The position numbers were made by a program, and so were the translations under genes. A DNA stretch of 64,000 bases from Mycolicibacterium lacusdiani (lineage in GTDB: Bacteria; Actinomycetota; Actinomycetes; Mycobacteriales; Mycobacteriaceae): contig NZ_JAKCFC010000005.1 of NCBI RefSeq assembly GCF_021916785.1, positions 334,545-398,544 of the forward strand. Direction: 5' to 3'. Shown here in pieces: positions 33,470-44,771 of the stretch (position 1 is its first letter; every line of letters begins with the position of its first letter). The notes below the pieces were generated by a model. It was not told the DNA's origin. It did not search any database and saw only the letters and a program-made list of their open reading frames with translations.

Positions 33470-33991
33470 CTACGCCGCGCCATACCGGGCCGCGGCCGAC
33501 GCGATCACGCCCACCGCGTCGGTTTCTCGGCCTCGGGGCGCGGACGTCCCCGTGACGCGCAGGACCACGTCGATCGCTGCGGCGGCGCGTTCGGCGGCAC
33601 CGCCTTCGCCGTCAGCGATCCCGATGTCGTGGTCGAGGGTGGCCAGTTCTGCGAGTTCGAGCATCTCTGCCTGTAACTCGGCGTCCTTCACCTGCTTCCG
33701 CAGGGCTTCGGTGTCCTCGGTCGGGGCGGGCGGGGGCCCGTCGCTCAGTCTGTTGCGCAGATCCCGCAAGGGCGCCACCACCTCTCGATTCCAACGCCGA
33801 ACCCGACCCGCGGCCCGGTCGACGTCCGACGCGGTGATGGTCCTGCCCCGGCGGGCGCCGAGGTAGGCCGCGAAAAACACGAGGTTCACGTCTACCGAAC
33901 ACCGGTCCTGCAGCGTCAGGCAGGCGGCCGAGACGCCGTCGGCCCCATAGACGCCGAGAGCGAACTCGACGAACTCGGAGCGCTCCGTCAT
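33470..33991 (-). CDS. TIGR02444-like helical protein
   Basis: The ATG at 33991 (MTERSEFVEFAL) gives 173 aa. The N-terminal half matches the pattern of TIGR02444/DUF2390 proteins (FALGVYGADGVSAACLTLQD, then VNLVFFAAYLGARRGR). The C-terminal half is long charged helix. The role of the family is unknown. It is the first gene of a pair with the UbiX-type prenyltransferase (3-nt gap) and diverges from the UbiD gene at 34078, so it belongs to the decarboxylation locus. Confidence 0.7.
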   Translation of the reverse strand: MTERSEFVEFALGVYGADGVSAACLTLQDRCSVDVNLVFFAAYLGARRGRTITASDVDRAAGRVRRWNREVVAPLRDLRNRLSDGPPPAPTEDTEALRKQVKDAELQAEMLELAELATLDHDIGIADGEGGAAERAAAAIDVVLRVTGTSAPRGRETDAVGVIASAAARYGAA

Positions 33992-34077
33992 CGGTGGCAC
34001 TGGTAGCGCCTACCCCTTGCCTCCGTGATCTTGGCACGGTAGTTCTTGTATTTGCTCGCCACCTTCACGCAGAGAGT

Positions 34078-35526
34078 ATGGGGCATCCCACCATGGCGTT
34101 CCAGGATTTCCGGGAGTTCCTGCACGCGCTGCGTGTAGACGGTGAACTCATCGACGTCGATCGGCCGGTCGCCTTGGAGTTGGAGGTGGCCAAGGCGATG
34201 CGCAAGAGCGCGTCCGTGGCCGGACCCGCGCTCGTATTCACCGACAACGGAACGGACTTCCCGTTGGTGGCGGGGGTGTACAACTCACGGGCGAAGGCTT
34301 TGATCGCCTACGGCTGCGACGAGAACTCGGTCGTCGCGCACATCCTCGACGGCTTGGCCCATCGGATCGCGCCGGTGCTCGTCGACGACGCGCCGGTGCA
34401 CGAGAACGTGATCCTCGGCGACGACATCGACCTCACGACGTTGCCGGTGCCGCGGTACAGCCCGGACGACGGCGGACCGTACATCACCCCCGGCATCGTG
34501 GTGAGCCGCGATCCCGAGACCGGCGTCCCGGACATCGGCCACTACCGCTTCGAGATCATCGACGCGCACACGCTGTCGTTCATGGCCCAGCCATTTCACC
34601 GGTTCGGCAAGAACATGGCGAAGGCAGTCGCCCGCGGCGACAAGACCTTCCATGCGGCACTGGTCATCGGCGTCGACCCGATGCTGGCCTACACCGGTCC
34701 CATTCAGGTGCCGGACGACACCAACGACTTCGAGGTCGCCGGCGGACTCCGCGGCGCACCGGTCGAATTGGTGAAGTGCCGGACGATCGACGTCGAAGTG
34801 CCCGCCCGCGCGGAGTTCGTCATCGAGTTCGAGGTCGTCTTCGGTACCACGGTCATGGAGGGACCGCTGGGGGAGTACACCGGCTACTACACGCCGGCGT
34901 CGATGAAGCCGATCGCGCGACCGACCGCGATCACTCATCGCAATGGCGCCTACTTTCAAGCGCTGCTCACCGGTGTGCCGCCGACGGAGAACCACACGCT
35001 CAAGCAATTGGCCTTCGAGGCGTCGTTCCTGCAGATGATGCGTCACCAGTTCCCGACGATCGAGAGAGTCGCCATCCCGCAATCCGGGGGCGTCTCGTTC
35101 TACGTCGTGATCGCGATGCGGCCGAGGTACGCAGGCGAAGCGCGGGCGGCGATCCTCGCGGCGATGGCGACCAACGTGCGGCCCAAGACCGTGATCGTCG
35201 TCGACCCCGACATCGACGTGCAGAACTCCGAACAGGTGGAATGGGCGGTGTCCTTCCGCAGCCAGCCCGCGCGCGACGTGATCGTGGTCGACGGCCTGGG
35301 GGCAGGCCCGCTGGATCCGTCGATAGACGAGTCGATTCCGCTGGATCAGCGCACGGGGTCCGCCCTCGGCATCGATGCGACCTATCCGTACGGCACCGTG
35401 ATCAAGATCGCCGGTGACGCATGCGGCCCCTCGGTCGCCGAACACGGCAAGGAGTTCGTCGAGGTGGCCGACGTTCCCGGCTGGCAGCAGTACGACTTCC
35501 CCGAACTCGACAACCACGGCAGGTAG
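34078..35526 (+). CDS. UbiD-family prenyl-FMN-dependent decarboxylase (first copy)
   Basis: The start at 34078 gives 482 aa; the in-frame ATG at 34093 (MAFQDFREFL) is equally plausible. UbiD hallmarks are the cofactor-binding region GHYRFEIIDAHTLS, TLPVPRYSPDDGGPYITPGI, and the catalytic loop EGPLGEYTGYYTP with the acidic residues that act on the substrate. Family members reversibly remove CO2 from aromatic or alpha,beta-unsaturated acids. With UbiX, SRPBCC and a second UbiD nearby, it probably belongs to a catabolic aromatic-acid pathway rather than ubiquinone synthesis, since mycobacteria use menaquinone. Confidence 0.9.
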   Translation: MGHPTMAFQDFREFLHALRVDGELIDVDRPVALELEVAKAMRKSASVAGPALVFTDNGTDFPLVAGVYNSRAKALIAYGCDENSVVAHILDGLAHRIAPVLVDDAPVHENVILGDDIDLTTLPVPRYSPDDGGPYITPGIVVSRDPETGVPDIGHYRFEIIDAHTLSFMAQPFHRFGKNMAKAVARGDKTFHAALVIGVDPMLAYTGPIQVPDDTNDFEVAGGLRGAPVELVKCRTIDVEVPARAEFVIEFEVVFGTTVMEGPLGEYTGYYTPASMKPIARPTAITHRNGAYFQALLTGVPPTENHTLKQLAFEASFLQMMRHQFPTIERVAIPQSGGVSFYVVIAMRPRYAGEARAAILAAMATNVRPKTVIVVDPDIDVQNSEQVEWAVSFRSQPARDVIVVDGLGAGPLDPSIDESIPLDQRTGSALGIDATYPYGTVIKIAGDACGPSVAEHGKEFVEVADVPGWQQYDFPELDNHGR

Positions 35527-35535
35527 GAGCACCTC

Positions 35536-35955
35536 GTGCCCGACATCGACCACGAGATCAAGATCGACGGACCACCAGACCGGGTGTTCGCGGCACTGAC
35601 CACCTTGGACGGCGTCACGGGTTGGCACACGCCCGGCAGCCGTGGGAGCGGTGAGGTGGGAAGCGTTTGGGTCTTCGCCTACGCCGGGCATCCCGAATTC
35701 CGTTGGGAGGTAGTCACGTCGGACGCCCCGACCCGCGTGGTCTGGCGCTGCGTCCAGGGTCCCGGAGACTCGGTGGGCACCACGGCCACCTTCACGGTGG
35801 GCTCGGCCGACGGCCGCACGGTCGTGGAACTCCAGCACGGCGGGTGGCCCGGCACCCACGGCAACTTCCGCAAGTGCAACACGACGTGGGGCGTGCTCCT
35901 GCACCACCTGCGTGACTACGTCGAAACCGGCCACCCGGCAGCGGCCTTCGAGTGA
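35536..35955 (+). CDS. SRPBCC (START/Bet v1-like) small ligand-binding protein
   Basis: A GTG at 35536 with AGGAG at 35524-35528 gives 139 aa. The SRPBCC fold is shown by HEIKIDGPPDRVFAALT at the N-terminus, a central set of strands (EVVTSDAPTRVVWRCVQGP) and a C-terminal helix CNTTWGVLLHHLRDYVETG. The domain forms a deep hydrophobic pocket. Being 9 nt after one UbiD gene and 28 nt before another, it probably binds the substrate or product of the decarboxylases, or is an aromatase/hydrolase-like helper. Confidence 0.87.
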   Translation: MPDIDHEIKIDGPPDRVFAALTTLDGVTGWHTPGSRGSGEVGSVWVFAYAGHPEFRWEVVTSDAPTRVVWRCVQGPGDSVGTTATFTVGSADGRTVVELQHGGWPGTHGNFRKCNTTWGVLLHHLRDYVETGHPAAAFE

Positions 35956-35983
35956 TCGGCCCCCGTCCAACCAAGGGAAGAAC

Positions 35984-37615
35984 ATGCCCCAGCAGAGCCT
36001 GAGCGACTTCGTCGACGACATGGAGAAGGCCGGCTTGCTGGTCCGCATCACCGAGGAGAAGCGCGTCGACGAACTCCCCGCGGTGATGGAAGCGAATCCG
36101 CTGACCGCGGTACTGGTGGAGAAGGTCACCGATTGCGAGTTCCAGTTCCTCGCCAACGCGTACTCGAACCAGGACCAGACGGCATGGGCACTCGGATGCG
36201 ACAAGAGTGAAACCGGGCGCCGGATGGTCGAACTCGGCAAGGGCCGCATCAAGCCGGAGATCGTGGACACCGCACCGTGCAAGGAGGTCATCCTCACCGG
36301 CGACGACGTGGATCTCACCCGCCTGCCGCTGTTCCTCCATCACGACCGCGACGGTCATGCCTACACCAACGACAACATGGTGGTGAGCAAGCATCCCGAT
36401 ACCGGCGTGTACGACTGGGGCATCTACCGCAGCATGTTCCGGACGAAGAACGAGAAGCTGTTCGACATGACCTGCACCTCGCACCGGGCGCGACTGAACG
36501 CCCAAGCGGCACAGGCCAAGGGGCAGAATCTGGAACTGGCGATCGTGCTCGGCGGACCGCTCGTCGACAAGGTGGCCGCGCTGACCGGCGTGCCGCCCGG
36601 CACCGACGACTTCGAGGTGCTAGGCAGCTTCTACGGTCACCCCGCGAAACTCGTCGCGTGCGAGACGATCGACCTGCTGGTTCCAGCCAACGCCGAAATC
36701 GTCATCGAATGCGAGCTGATGGCCACCGAGGGCCTGACGCACGACGAGGGTCCCTACGGCGAGTTCACCGGAATGTACGGCGGTGGCATCAAGGCCAACT
36801 TCCGGGCCGTCGTGAAGGCGATGACCTTTCGCAAAGGCGGCATCTTCCAGCACGCGACCATCGGCGGCGACCATCCCTGGTACACCGACAACATGCTGCA
36901 GTTGCCGATGATCGAGTCCGATCTCTACGGCGGGCTCGCGATGGCAGGCATCGACGTCAAGGAGGTTCGCGCCCCGCTCGGCGGACTGTCGAACATCGCC
37001 TACGCGAAGATCAACACCCGCGGTGCGGGGGACTCCAAGCAGGCGCTCGGGGTGATGCTGACGTGTTCGAAGCAGGGGCTCCCGAAGATCGCGATGGTCT
37101 TCGACGAGGACGTCGACATCTGGGACGACAACGCCGTGCAGTGTGCGATGGCGTTCCGCTACATGCCGCACCTGGACACCGTGACCATCCCGAACTGCAA
37201 CACGATGACGGTCGACCCGATGATCGGCGATGACGCCGCGCCGGGCACGGCGTCGAAGATCGGGCTGGACTGCACCATTCCGATCAGCCCCAACTTCGTG
37301 CGATCCCACTTCGATCGCAGCACTGCCTTCGTGCTCGGTGACCCGCCGGCCGACGTCGTCGCGCTCACCGAGGAGGAGTTGACCAGGGACATGGCGGCAC
37401 TGATCCGGGAGGCGCCGCGAACGTGGAAGGAGATCCTGCAGCACTTCAACGGCCAGCCGTACAAGGTCGTCTACCGCGCGTTCAGCAATCTTCGACATGA
37501 ACTGGGGCGATGCGACGACGCGCCGTGGTACCGCTACACGTTCTCCGACACCGACTTTGCAGTCCCCGTCGGAGAGTCCGAGCCGCACGACTTCGACCCG
37601 CGTCACCGCAAGTAG
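35984..37615 (+). CDS. UbiD-family prenyl-FMN-dependent decarboxylase (second copy)
   Basis: The ATG at 35984 with AAGGGAAG gives 543 aa; an upstream start at 35912 overlaps the SRPBCC gene. UbiD features are DDVDLTRLPLFLHH, the cofactor region DWGIYRSMF, and the catalytic loop DEGPYGEFTGMYGG. It diverges strongly from the first copy, about 60 residues longer and with MF in place of FE after the conserved Arg. The two may act on different acids or form a heteromer. It ends the plus-strand operon; 270 nt of sequence without a supported gene follow. Confidence 0.9.
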   Translation: MPQQSLSDFVDDMEKAGLLVRITEEKRVDELPAVMEANPLTAVLVEKVTDCEFQFLANAYSNQDQTAWALGCDKSETGRRMVELGKGRIKPEIVDTAPCKEVILTGDDVDLTRLPLFLHHDRDGHAYTNDNMVVSKHPDTGVYDWGIYRSMFRTKNEKLFDMTCTSHRARLNAQAAQAKGQNLELAIVLGGPLVDKVAALTGVPPGTDDFEVLGSFYGHPAKLVACETIDLLVPANAEIVIECELMATEGLTHDEGPYGEFTGMYGGGIKANFRAVVKAMTFRKGGIFQHATIGGDHPWYTDNMLQLPMIESDLYGGLAMAGIDVKEVRAPLGGLSNIAYAKINTRGAGDSKQALGVMLTCSKQGLPKIAMVFDEDVDIWDDNAVQCAMAFRYMPHLDTVTIPNCNTMTVDPMIGDDAAPGTASKIGLDCTIPISPNFVRSHFDRSTAFVLGDPPADVVALTEEELTRDMAALIREAPRTWKEILQHFNGQPYKVVYRAFSNLRHELGRCDDAPWYRYTFSDTDFAVPVGESEPHDFDPRHRK

Positions 37616-37885
37616 GTTGGCGTGAAGGACGAAAGCCGTTGACGGCGGCGACGATTCCGTGGCGGTCACCACGACCATGACTCAGGTCACGACGACCCGT
37701 CTGTTGCGACGCGGGCACCGACCCGCGACACGGGTACGGTTCATCACCACTCGCCCGCGAGCCGACGCCCTCCGGTTACCATCAGTGCCGGTAGAACGCT
37801 CGCCATCCGGCGAATCGCACCCCGCTCGCGGGTCGAGCGGTTACTGTTCGGCGGTGGCGTTGGAATCGATACTTGGAGGGCATGC

Positions 37886-38329
37886 ATGAGCAGCTACAAG
37901 ACCGTGGTTGTCGGAACTGACGGCTCGGATTCGTCGCTGCGCGCAGTGGATCGCGCAGGCGAGATCGCTGCCGGTTCGGGCGCCAAGCTGATCGTCAGTA
38001 CCGCCTACTTCCCGCAGAACGAGGACGCACGCGCCGCCGACCTGCTCAAGGACGAGGGCTACAAGATGTCGGGCAACGCCCCGATCTACGCCATTCTTCG
38101 TGAGGCTCGGGATCGTGCCCACGCCGCAGGGGCCACGGACATCGAGGAGAAGGCCATCGTCGGCGCTCCCGTCGACGCGCTCGTCGAGCTGGCCGAAGAG
38201 GTGAACGCCGACCTGCTCGTCGTCGGCAACGTCGGCCTCAGCACGATCGCCGGGCGTCTGCTCGGATCGGTGCCCGCCAACGTCGCGCGCCGGTCGAAGA
38301 CCGACGTGCTCATCGTCCACACGTCCTGA
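37886..38329 (+). CDS. Universal stress protein (Rv1636/TB15.3 orthologue), cAMP-binding type
   Basis: The ATG at 37886 follows GGAGG at 37875-37879 and gives 147 aa, a single UspA domain. The nucleotide loop motif G-2x-G-9x-GS is complete (GNVG, nine residues, GS) near residues 112-126, and the N-terminal strand is VVVGTDGSDSS. The M. tuberculosis and M. smegmatis orthologues are known to bind cAMP with high affinity. In this window an adenylate cyclase lies at 62061. It is monocistronic and converges on the DUF427 gene. Confidence 0.95.
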   Translation: MSSYKTVVVGTDGSDSSLRAVDRAGEIAAGSGAKLIVSTAYFPQNEDARAADLLKDEGYKMSGNAPIYAILREARDRAHAAGATDIEEKAIVGAPVDALVELAEEVNADLLVVGNVGLSTIAGRLLGSVPANVARRSKTDVLIVHTS

Positions 38330-38338
38330 TCCGGCGGG

Positions 38339-38839
38339 CTACCAGCCCATCGAACCCGGGATGCCCTTGAACGGGCCGACCACCCAACTGGTGATCCAGC
38401 CACCGTAGAAGCCCCCGGGCTGCGACTGGACCTGCTCGCCGTTGACGGTGCAGCGGTCGGTCTGCGCCGCCATGACGGCGATCGCTCCCGCCAGCGGCTC
38501 GAACCCGCGCGTCGGCGAGTGGTACGTCCACGCGGCGCGTGTGGCCGTCCGCGTCGGGGTCACGAGGTCGTAGTAGCTGGCCCGGCCCTTCCACTCACAC
38601 CACGACGAGCCGTCGGCCTCGCGGAGGACTCCGTCGGCGAAGGCCGAGGCCGGCAGGTAGTAGGTCGGCGGGTGGCTCGTCTCGAGCACCCGCCAGCCAC
38701 GTTCGGTGGAGGCGACGGTCTGACCGCCCAGCTCCACGGTGATCGAGCCGCGGAACTCCTCGAGCCGGGGCGGTCGCGGGTAGTCCCAGACCGACTCTTG
38801 GCCGGGTCCGGGCTTGTCGGGGGTGGGCCAGCCGCTCAC
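38339..38839 (-). CDS. DUF427 protein
   Basis: A GTG at 38839 overlaps the TGA of the metallo-beta-lactamase gene as GTGA, giving 166 aa. DUF427 is a beta-tent fold with GQTVASTERGWRVLETSHPP and PTYYLPASAFADGVLREADG, then SSWCEWKGRASYYDL. The C-terminal 50 residues (YGGWITSWVVGPFKG) are an extension seen in actinobacterial members. Function unknown. Coupling to the hydrolase gene suggests a shared metabolic or detoxification step. Confidence 0.85.
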   Translation of the reverse strand: MSGWPTPDKPGPGQESVWDYPRPPRLEEFRGSITVELGGQTVASTERGWRVLETSHPPTYYLPASAFADGVLREADGSSWCEWKGRASYYDLVTPTRTATRAAWTYHSPTRGFEPLAGAIAVMAAQTDRCTVNGEQVQSQPGGFYGGWITSWVVGPFKGIPGSMGW

Positions 38840-39525
38840 CACCCACGCTCCCGCCACTCGCCGAGGTGCGGGCGTTCCGCCCCGACGGTGGTGTCGTCTC
38901 CGTGGCCGGGGTAGACGACCGTGGAATCGGGATAGACGTCGAACACCTTGCGGCTGACGTCGCCGAGAAGCCGCTCGAAGTCGCCGTCCCGCCAGGTCTT
39001 GCCGACGCCGCCGGGGAAGAGGCAGTCGCCGGTGAACAGTTGTACGACGCCCCCGGTCGCGTCTCCGCCGAGTGCGAGCGCGACCGATCCCTCGGTGTGT
39101 CCCTGCAGGTGCACGACGTCGAAGACGAGGTCGCCGACCTCGACGGTGTCGCCGTCGGCCAGTAGGCGGTCGGGGCGCACCGGCAAGGGCTCGGCGTCGA
39201 GTTGGTGCGCGGCGGTCGGGGCGCCGGTCTTGCCGGCGACCTCCTCGAGGGCGAACCAATGGTCGGGATGCTGGTGCGTCGTCACGATCAGCGACAGCTT
39301 CGGGGCGTGGGTCGCCACGAGGTCGAGCAGGACGTTCGCATCGTTGGCGGCATCGATGAGTAGGGTCTCGCCGGTTCGGGAACACGTGACCAGGTAGGCG
39401 TTGTTGTCCATCTGGCCCACCGAAGCCTTGACGATGGTTGCGCCGGGCAGTGTTCGGCGCGCGGCGGCGCCGGGATCGACGTGGCCGGTGTAGTCGTCGG
39501 TGACCAAGATGTGTGAGCCAGTCAT
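38836..39525 (-). CDS. Metallo-beta-lactamase-fold hydrolase (glyoxalase II-like, Rv1637c)
   Basis: The ATG at 39525 gives 229 aa. The metal motif is THQHPDHW (HxHxDH), further ligands are in LQGHTEGS and FTGDCLFPGG, and PGHGDDT is near the C-terminus. The pattern fits glyoxalase II and related thioesterases, cytoplasmic with two metals. It lies beside uvrA in the same order as in M. tuberculosis and diverges from it across 111 nt. The substrate is probably a thioester; not proven. Confidence 0.92.
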   Translation of the reverse strand: MTGSHILVTDDYTGHVDPGAAARRTLPGATIVKASVGQMDNNAYLVTCSRTGETLLIDAANDANVLLDLVATHAPKLSLIVTTHQHPDHWFALEEVAGKTGAPTAAHQLDAEPLPVRPDRLLADGDTVEVGDLVFDVVHLQGHTEGSVALALGGDATGGVVQLFTGDCLFPGGVGKTWRDGDFERLLGDVSRKVFDVYPDSTVVYPGHGDDTTVGAERPHLGEWRERGW

Positions 39526-39555
39526 GGAGGCCACGGTATCGGGCTCGGCTGAGAC

Positions 39556-39578
39556 TTGTCGGAGGGTGCACATAGCAT
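39556..39578 (+). promoter_or_regulatory. RecA-independent DNA-damage promoter of uvrA (PafBC-type)
   Basis: TTGTCGGAG (39556-39564), 8 nt, TAGCAT (39573-39578) fits TTGTCRGTG-N8-TAnnnT with one mismatch. The leader to the TTG start at 39637 would be about 50 nt with GGAAAGGGA as ribosome site. No LexA-type palindrome (TCGAAC-N4-GTTCGA) is seen in the gap. Confidence 0.8.
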
Positions 39579-39636
39579 GGGCGCCGGACGGCTTTCTGCG
39601 ATGTAGGAAGCGGTATGGGACCAGGAAAGGGATCAG

Positions 39637-42546
<2,910 letters not shown>

Positions 42547-42561
42547 CCGGCGGTTCAGGGG

Positions 42562-43734
42562 TCAGCCGACCCTCGACAGCGGTGACGGGAAGCGGGGCTT
42601 GATCCGGACGCCGTCGAGCCACTCGGTCAGCTCGTCGGCCTTGCGTTGCAACGACTTCCGGGCGGCGGCACCGACGTCTTCGAGTAGTTGGACCTCGACG
42701 CGGCCATCGGCGTCCTGGCGCCACCCGCCGACTACCCGGCCGTCGGACCACGCCGTCGGCCCAGCGTTGCCGTTGCGGTCGAACACCTGCTCGCGGTGAG
42801 CGCCCAGGTACCAGTCGCGCGCCTGCCAGCCCATCGTGGTGACGTCGAGCCCGGGCAGCAGTGCGCACCACGGCTCGACGGCGGGTTCGGGGTCCAGGTC
42901 GTCGGGCAGGGCGTACCCGATGGTTCCCTGCGGATCGATCTCCACCTCCACCGCGCCGGTCTCGCCGACGGCGGCCCGCGCCCAGGCCTTCGTGTTGCCG
43001 AACCACCAGGTGATGTCGGTCAACGTGGCCGGTCCGAAAGTATGCAGCCAGTTGCGGACCAGCGTGGCGCGCGCCGTCTCCTGGGCCGACGGCTGCGGGA
43101 CCGTGGGCAGCCAGTCGGGCGTCAGCGCCCATCGTGGTCGCGACGTGGTCCACGTCCCGTCGTTGGGTCCGCGCATGATGCGGCCCTGCGCGCCAAGCAC
43201 CGTGAGTACCCGCGGTGCGACCGGCGTCGCTCCGCCCCAGGTCTTGCCGGGAGCCGGGTCGTAGTGACCCGCCAGCTGCGGTAGCGCATCGCGCAGACCC
43301 TTCGCCCCGGTGGCGCCGTGCTCGGCGAGGTGACCGAGCACCGCGGCCGATGCGGCGGCGAGCCAGGCTCCGCCGTCGTCGGTGACCCCAGACTTCTCCA
43401 GGTCCGCGATCAGCCGCCTGCGCTCGTTGTCCGCCACGCGATCGCTGCACGACGGCTGCACGAGCCCGAGATCAGCGGTCGCGAACACCCACAGCGTCCG
43501 CCGCATCGCCAGCTGCTTGGCCACCGACCGAGCCTCGTACAGTGCGTGGTCGAGGTCGCAGACGCCGAACTCGGGAAGGCGAGCCCACAGGGTCAGATAC
43601 GGCGTGGCCGGGTCGGTCGCGTGCAGGCCGACCAGCTGGGCGGTCGCGCCCGCAACGTCCGGTTTCGTACCGTCGGCCAGCAGGTGCCGTCGCGCCAACC
43701 GGGCACGCCGCTCCTCGACGGTGAAGCGCCGCAC
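42562..43734 (-). CDS. Winged-helix protein of the HTH_42 (AlkZ/YcaQ-like) family
   Basis: A GTG at 43734 gives 390 aa. Family signatures are GLHATDPATPYLTLWARL at about 36-54, LVRNWLHTFGPATLTDITWWFG (winged helix, central) and a C-terminal domain. Known members AlkZ and YcaQ are DNA glycosylases that unhook interstrand crosslinks and carry Q-x-Q or Q-x-D at the place where this protein reads H-A-T-D, so catalysis is uncertain. The gene converges on uvrA, 15 nt away, which gives a repair context. It is preceded at 5 nt by the gene at 43740. Confidence 0.82.
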   Translation of the reverse strand: MRRFTVEERRARLARRHLLADGTKPDVAGATAQLVGLHATDPATPYLTLWARLPEFGVCDLDHALYEARSVAKQLAMRRTLWVFATADLGLVQPSCSDRVADNERRRLIADLEKSGVTDDGGAWLAAASAAVLGHLAEHGATGAKGLRDALPQLAGHYDPAPGKTWGGATPVAPRVLTVLGAQGRIMRGPNDGTWTTSRPRWALTPDWLPTVPQPSAQETARATLVRNWLHTFGPATLTDITWWFGNTKAWARAAVGETGAVEVEIDPQGTIGYALPDDLDPEPAVEPWCALLPGLDVTTMGWQARDWYLGAHREQVFDRNGNAGPTAWSDGRVVGGWRQDADGRVEVQLLEDVGAAARKSLQRKADELTEWLDGVRIKPRFPSPLSRVG

Positions 43735-43739
43735 CGGTT

Positions 43740-44072
43740 CTAGGATTCGTCGGTGGGCTTCATCGACGCCCGGATCTGTGCGAGCCGCTCGGCCGCCGCC
43801 TTCTGCCGCGCCTCGTACTGCTCCTCGACGCTGCGGCCCTCGGGGGTCTCGGCGGCGAGTTCCGCGGCACCCATCGACGTGCCGAAGCGGGTCTCGATCT
43901 TCTCGCGCACCGCATCGAAGGTCGGCACCCCACTGGCGGTGTAGCCGGTATCGGCCGGTGCCGGCGGGACGACGGGCTCGAAACCTGGCTCGACCGGCGC
44001 GGTCTCGACCACCTCCGCGTCGACGGGAGCCTGCTCGTCAGCGGGCGGTTCGGCCGCGTTCGTGTCGGACAC
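43740..44072 (-). CDS. Acidic small hypothetical protein
   Basis: A GTG at 44072 (VSDTNAAEPPADE) gives 110 aa. The N-terminal half is acidic, Pro/Glu/Val-rich and disordered. The C-terminal half (about 58-110) is helical, with FDAVREKIETRFGTSMGAAE and then EEQYEARQKAAAERLAQIRA, likely a coiled coil. The longer open frame to 44342 is a shadow over the LpqH promoter. It is 5 nt upstream of the winged-helix gene and probably in one transcript with it. Function unknown. Confidence 0.72.
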   Translation of the reverse strand: MSDTNAAEPPADEQAPVDAEVVETAPVEPGFEPVVPPAPADTGYTASGVPTFDAVREKIETRFGTSMGAAELAAETPEGRSVEEQYEARQKAAAERLAQIRASMKPTDES

Positions 44073-44175
44073 CCAGTCACCGTACCGGCCCGATAGTTGG
44101 GATCGGTAGCGATCGCAGCCCTCTGTACTGATCACACGACGACGCCATCGGGGCGACGCGAACGAAGGAGCAGAC

Positions 44176-44685
44176 ATGTTGATCGGCGTGCAGCGAGTCA
44201 TCACCGCAGGGGTCGGACTGGTTGCGGTCTCCCTGATGGTGGTCGGGTGTTCCGACGACAAGGGCGAGGCCACACCGGCTTCGAGCGCGGTGGCGGGCAA
44301 CGGAACCAGCGAGGTCAGCACCAACGGGAGCAGCGAGGTCAAGGTCGAGGGTCAGGACCTCGCCGGCCTCGACCTCGAGTCGGTGACGTGCGTCAAGCAG
44401 GCAGGCAAGATCAACGTCGCCAGTGCACCCATCGGGGGCGGCGCGCAGGGGCTGGGTGTCGTGATGACCGACGAGGAGACGCCGAAGGTGGAGTCCCTCG
44501 GCCTGGTCGTCGACGGCAGCGCGCTCGCGGTATCGGAGATGGGCGGTATGAAGACCGGCTCGGCCGCGGTGGCCGTGGACGGCAGCACCTACACCATCAC
44601 CGGCGAGGCGCAGGGCGCCGACATGGCGAACCCGATGGCGGGGATGATCACGAAGAAGTTCGAGATCAAGGTGACCTGCTCCTGA
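44176..44685 (+). CDS. LpqH-like (19-kDa antigen family) lipoprotein
   Basis: The ATG at 44176 with AAGGAG gives 169 aa. A lipoprotein signal ends at MVVGC, so Cys25 is lipidated. A Ser/Thr/Asn/Gly linker follows. The domain at about 62-169 matches the mycobacterial 19-kDa antigen: VTCVKQAGKINVASAPIGGG, then GSAAVAVDGSTYTITGEAQG, and a terminal FEIKVTC giving the conserved Cys pair. Members are surface-exposed, TLR2-active lipoproteins. It is a paralogue rather than lpqH itself, judging by location. A strong terminator follows, so it is not in one transcript with the TPR/CHAT genes. Confidence 0.9.
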   Translation: MLIGVQRVITAGVGLVAVSLMVVGCSDDKGEATPASSAVAGNGTSEVSTNGSSEVKVEGQDLAGLDLESVTCVKQAGKINVASAPIGGGAQGLGVVMTDEETPKVESLGLVVDGSALAVSEMGGMKTGSAAVAVDGSTYTITGEAQGADMANPMAGMITKKFEIKVTCS

Positions 44686-44700
44686 CAGTTCACCCCGCAG

Positions 44701-44729
44701 GCGGCGGACGTGCACGGCACGTCCGCCGC
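44701..44729 (+). terminator. Terminator after the LpqH-like gene
   Basis: A perfect 13-bp GC-rich stem (44701-44713 with 44717-44729) with an ACG triloop is followed by CTTTCCCG-like sequence. It is 15 nt after the stop and 42 nt before the TPR gene. Confidence 0.85.
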
Positions 44730-44771
44730 TTTCCCGTCTGTGCACGGGCTCGCGCGACCTATCATCGAGCC

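Noticed and set aside
37659..37889. 76-aa open frame before the universal stress gene
   Set aside because: Arg/Thr-rich with no ribosome site, overlaps the start of the real gene and resembles no protein I know. The 37616-37885 gap is better read as noncoding; no clear promoter hexamers are visible there.
38331..38353. Terminator between the universal stress and DUF427 genes
   Set aside because: Only a 5-bp GGGCT/AGCCC stem overlapping the DUF427 stop is present, too weak to call.
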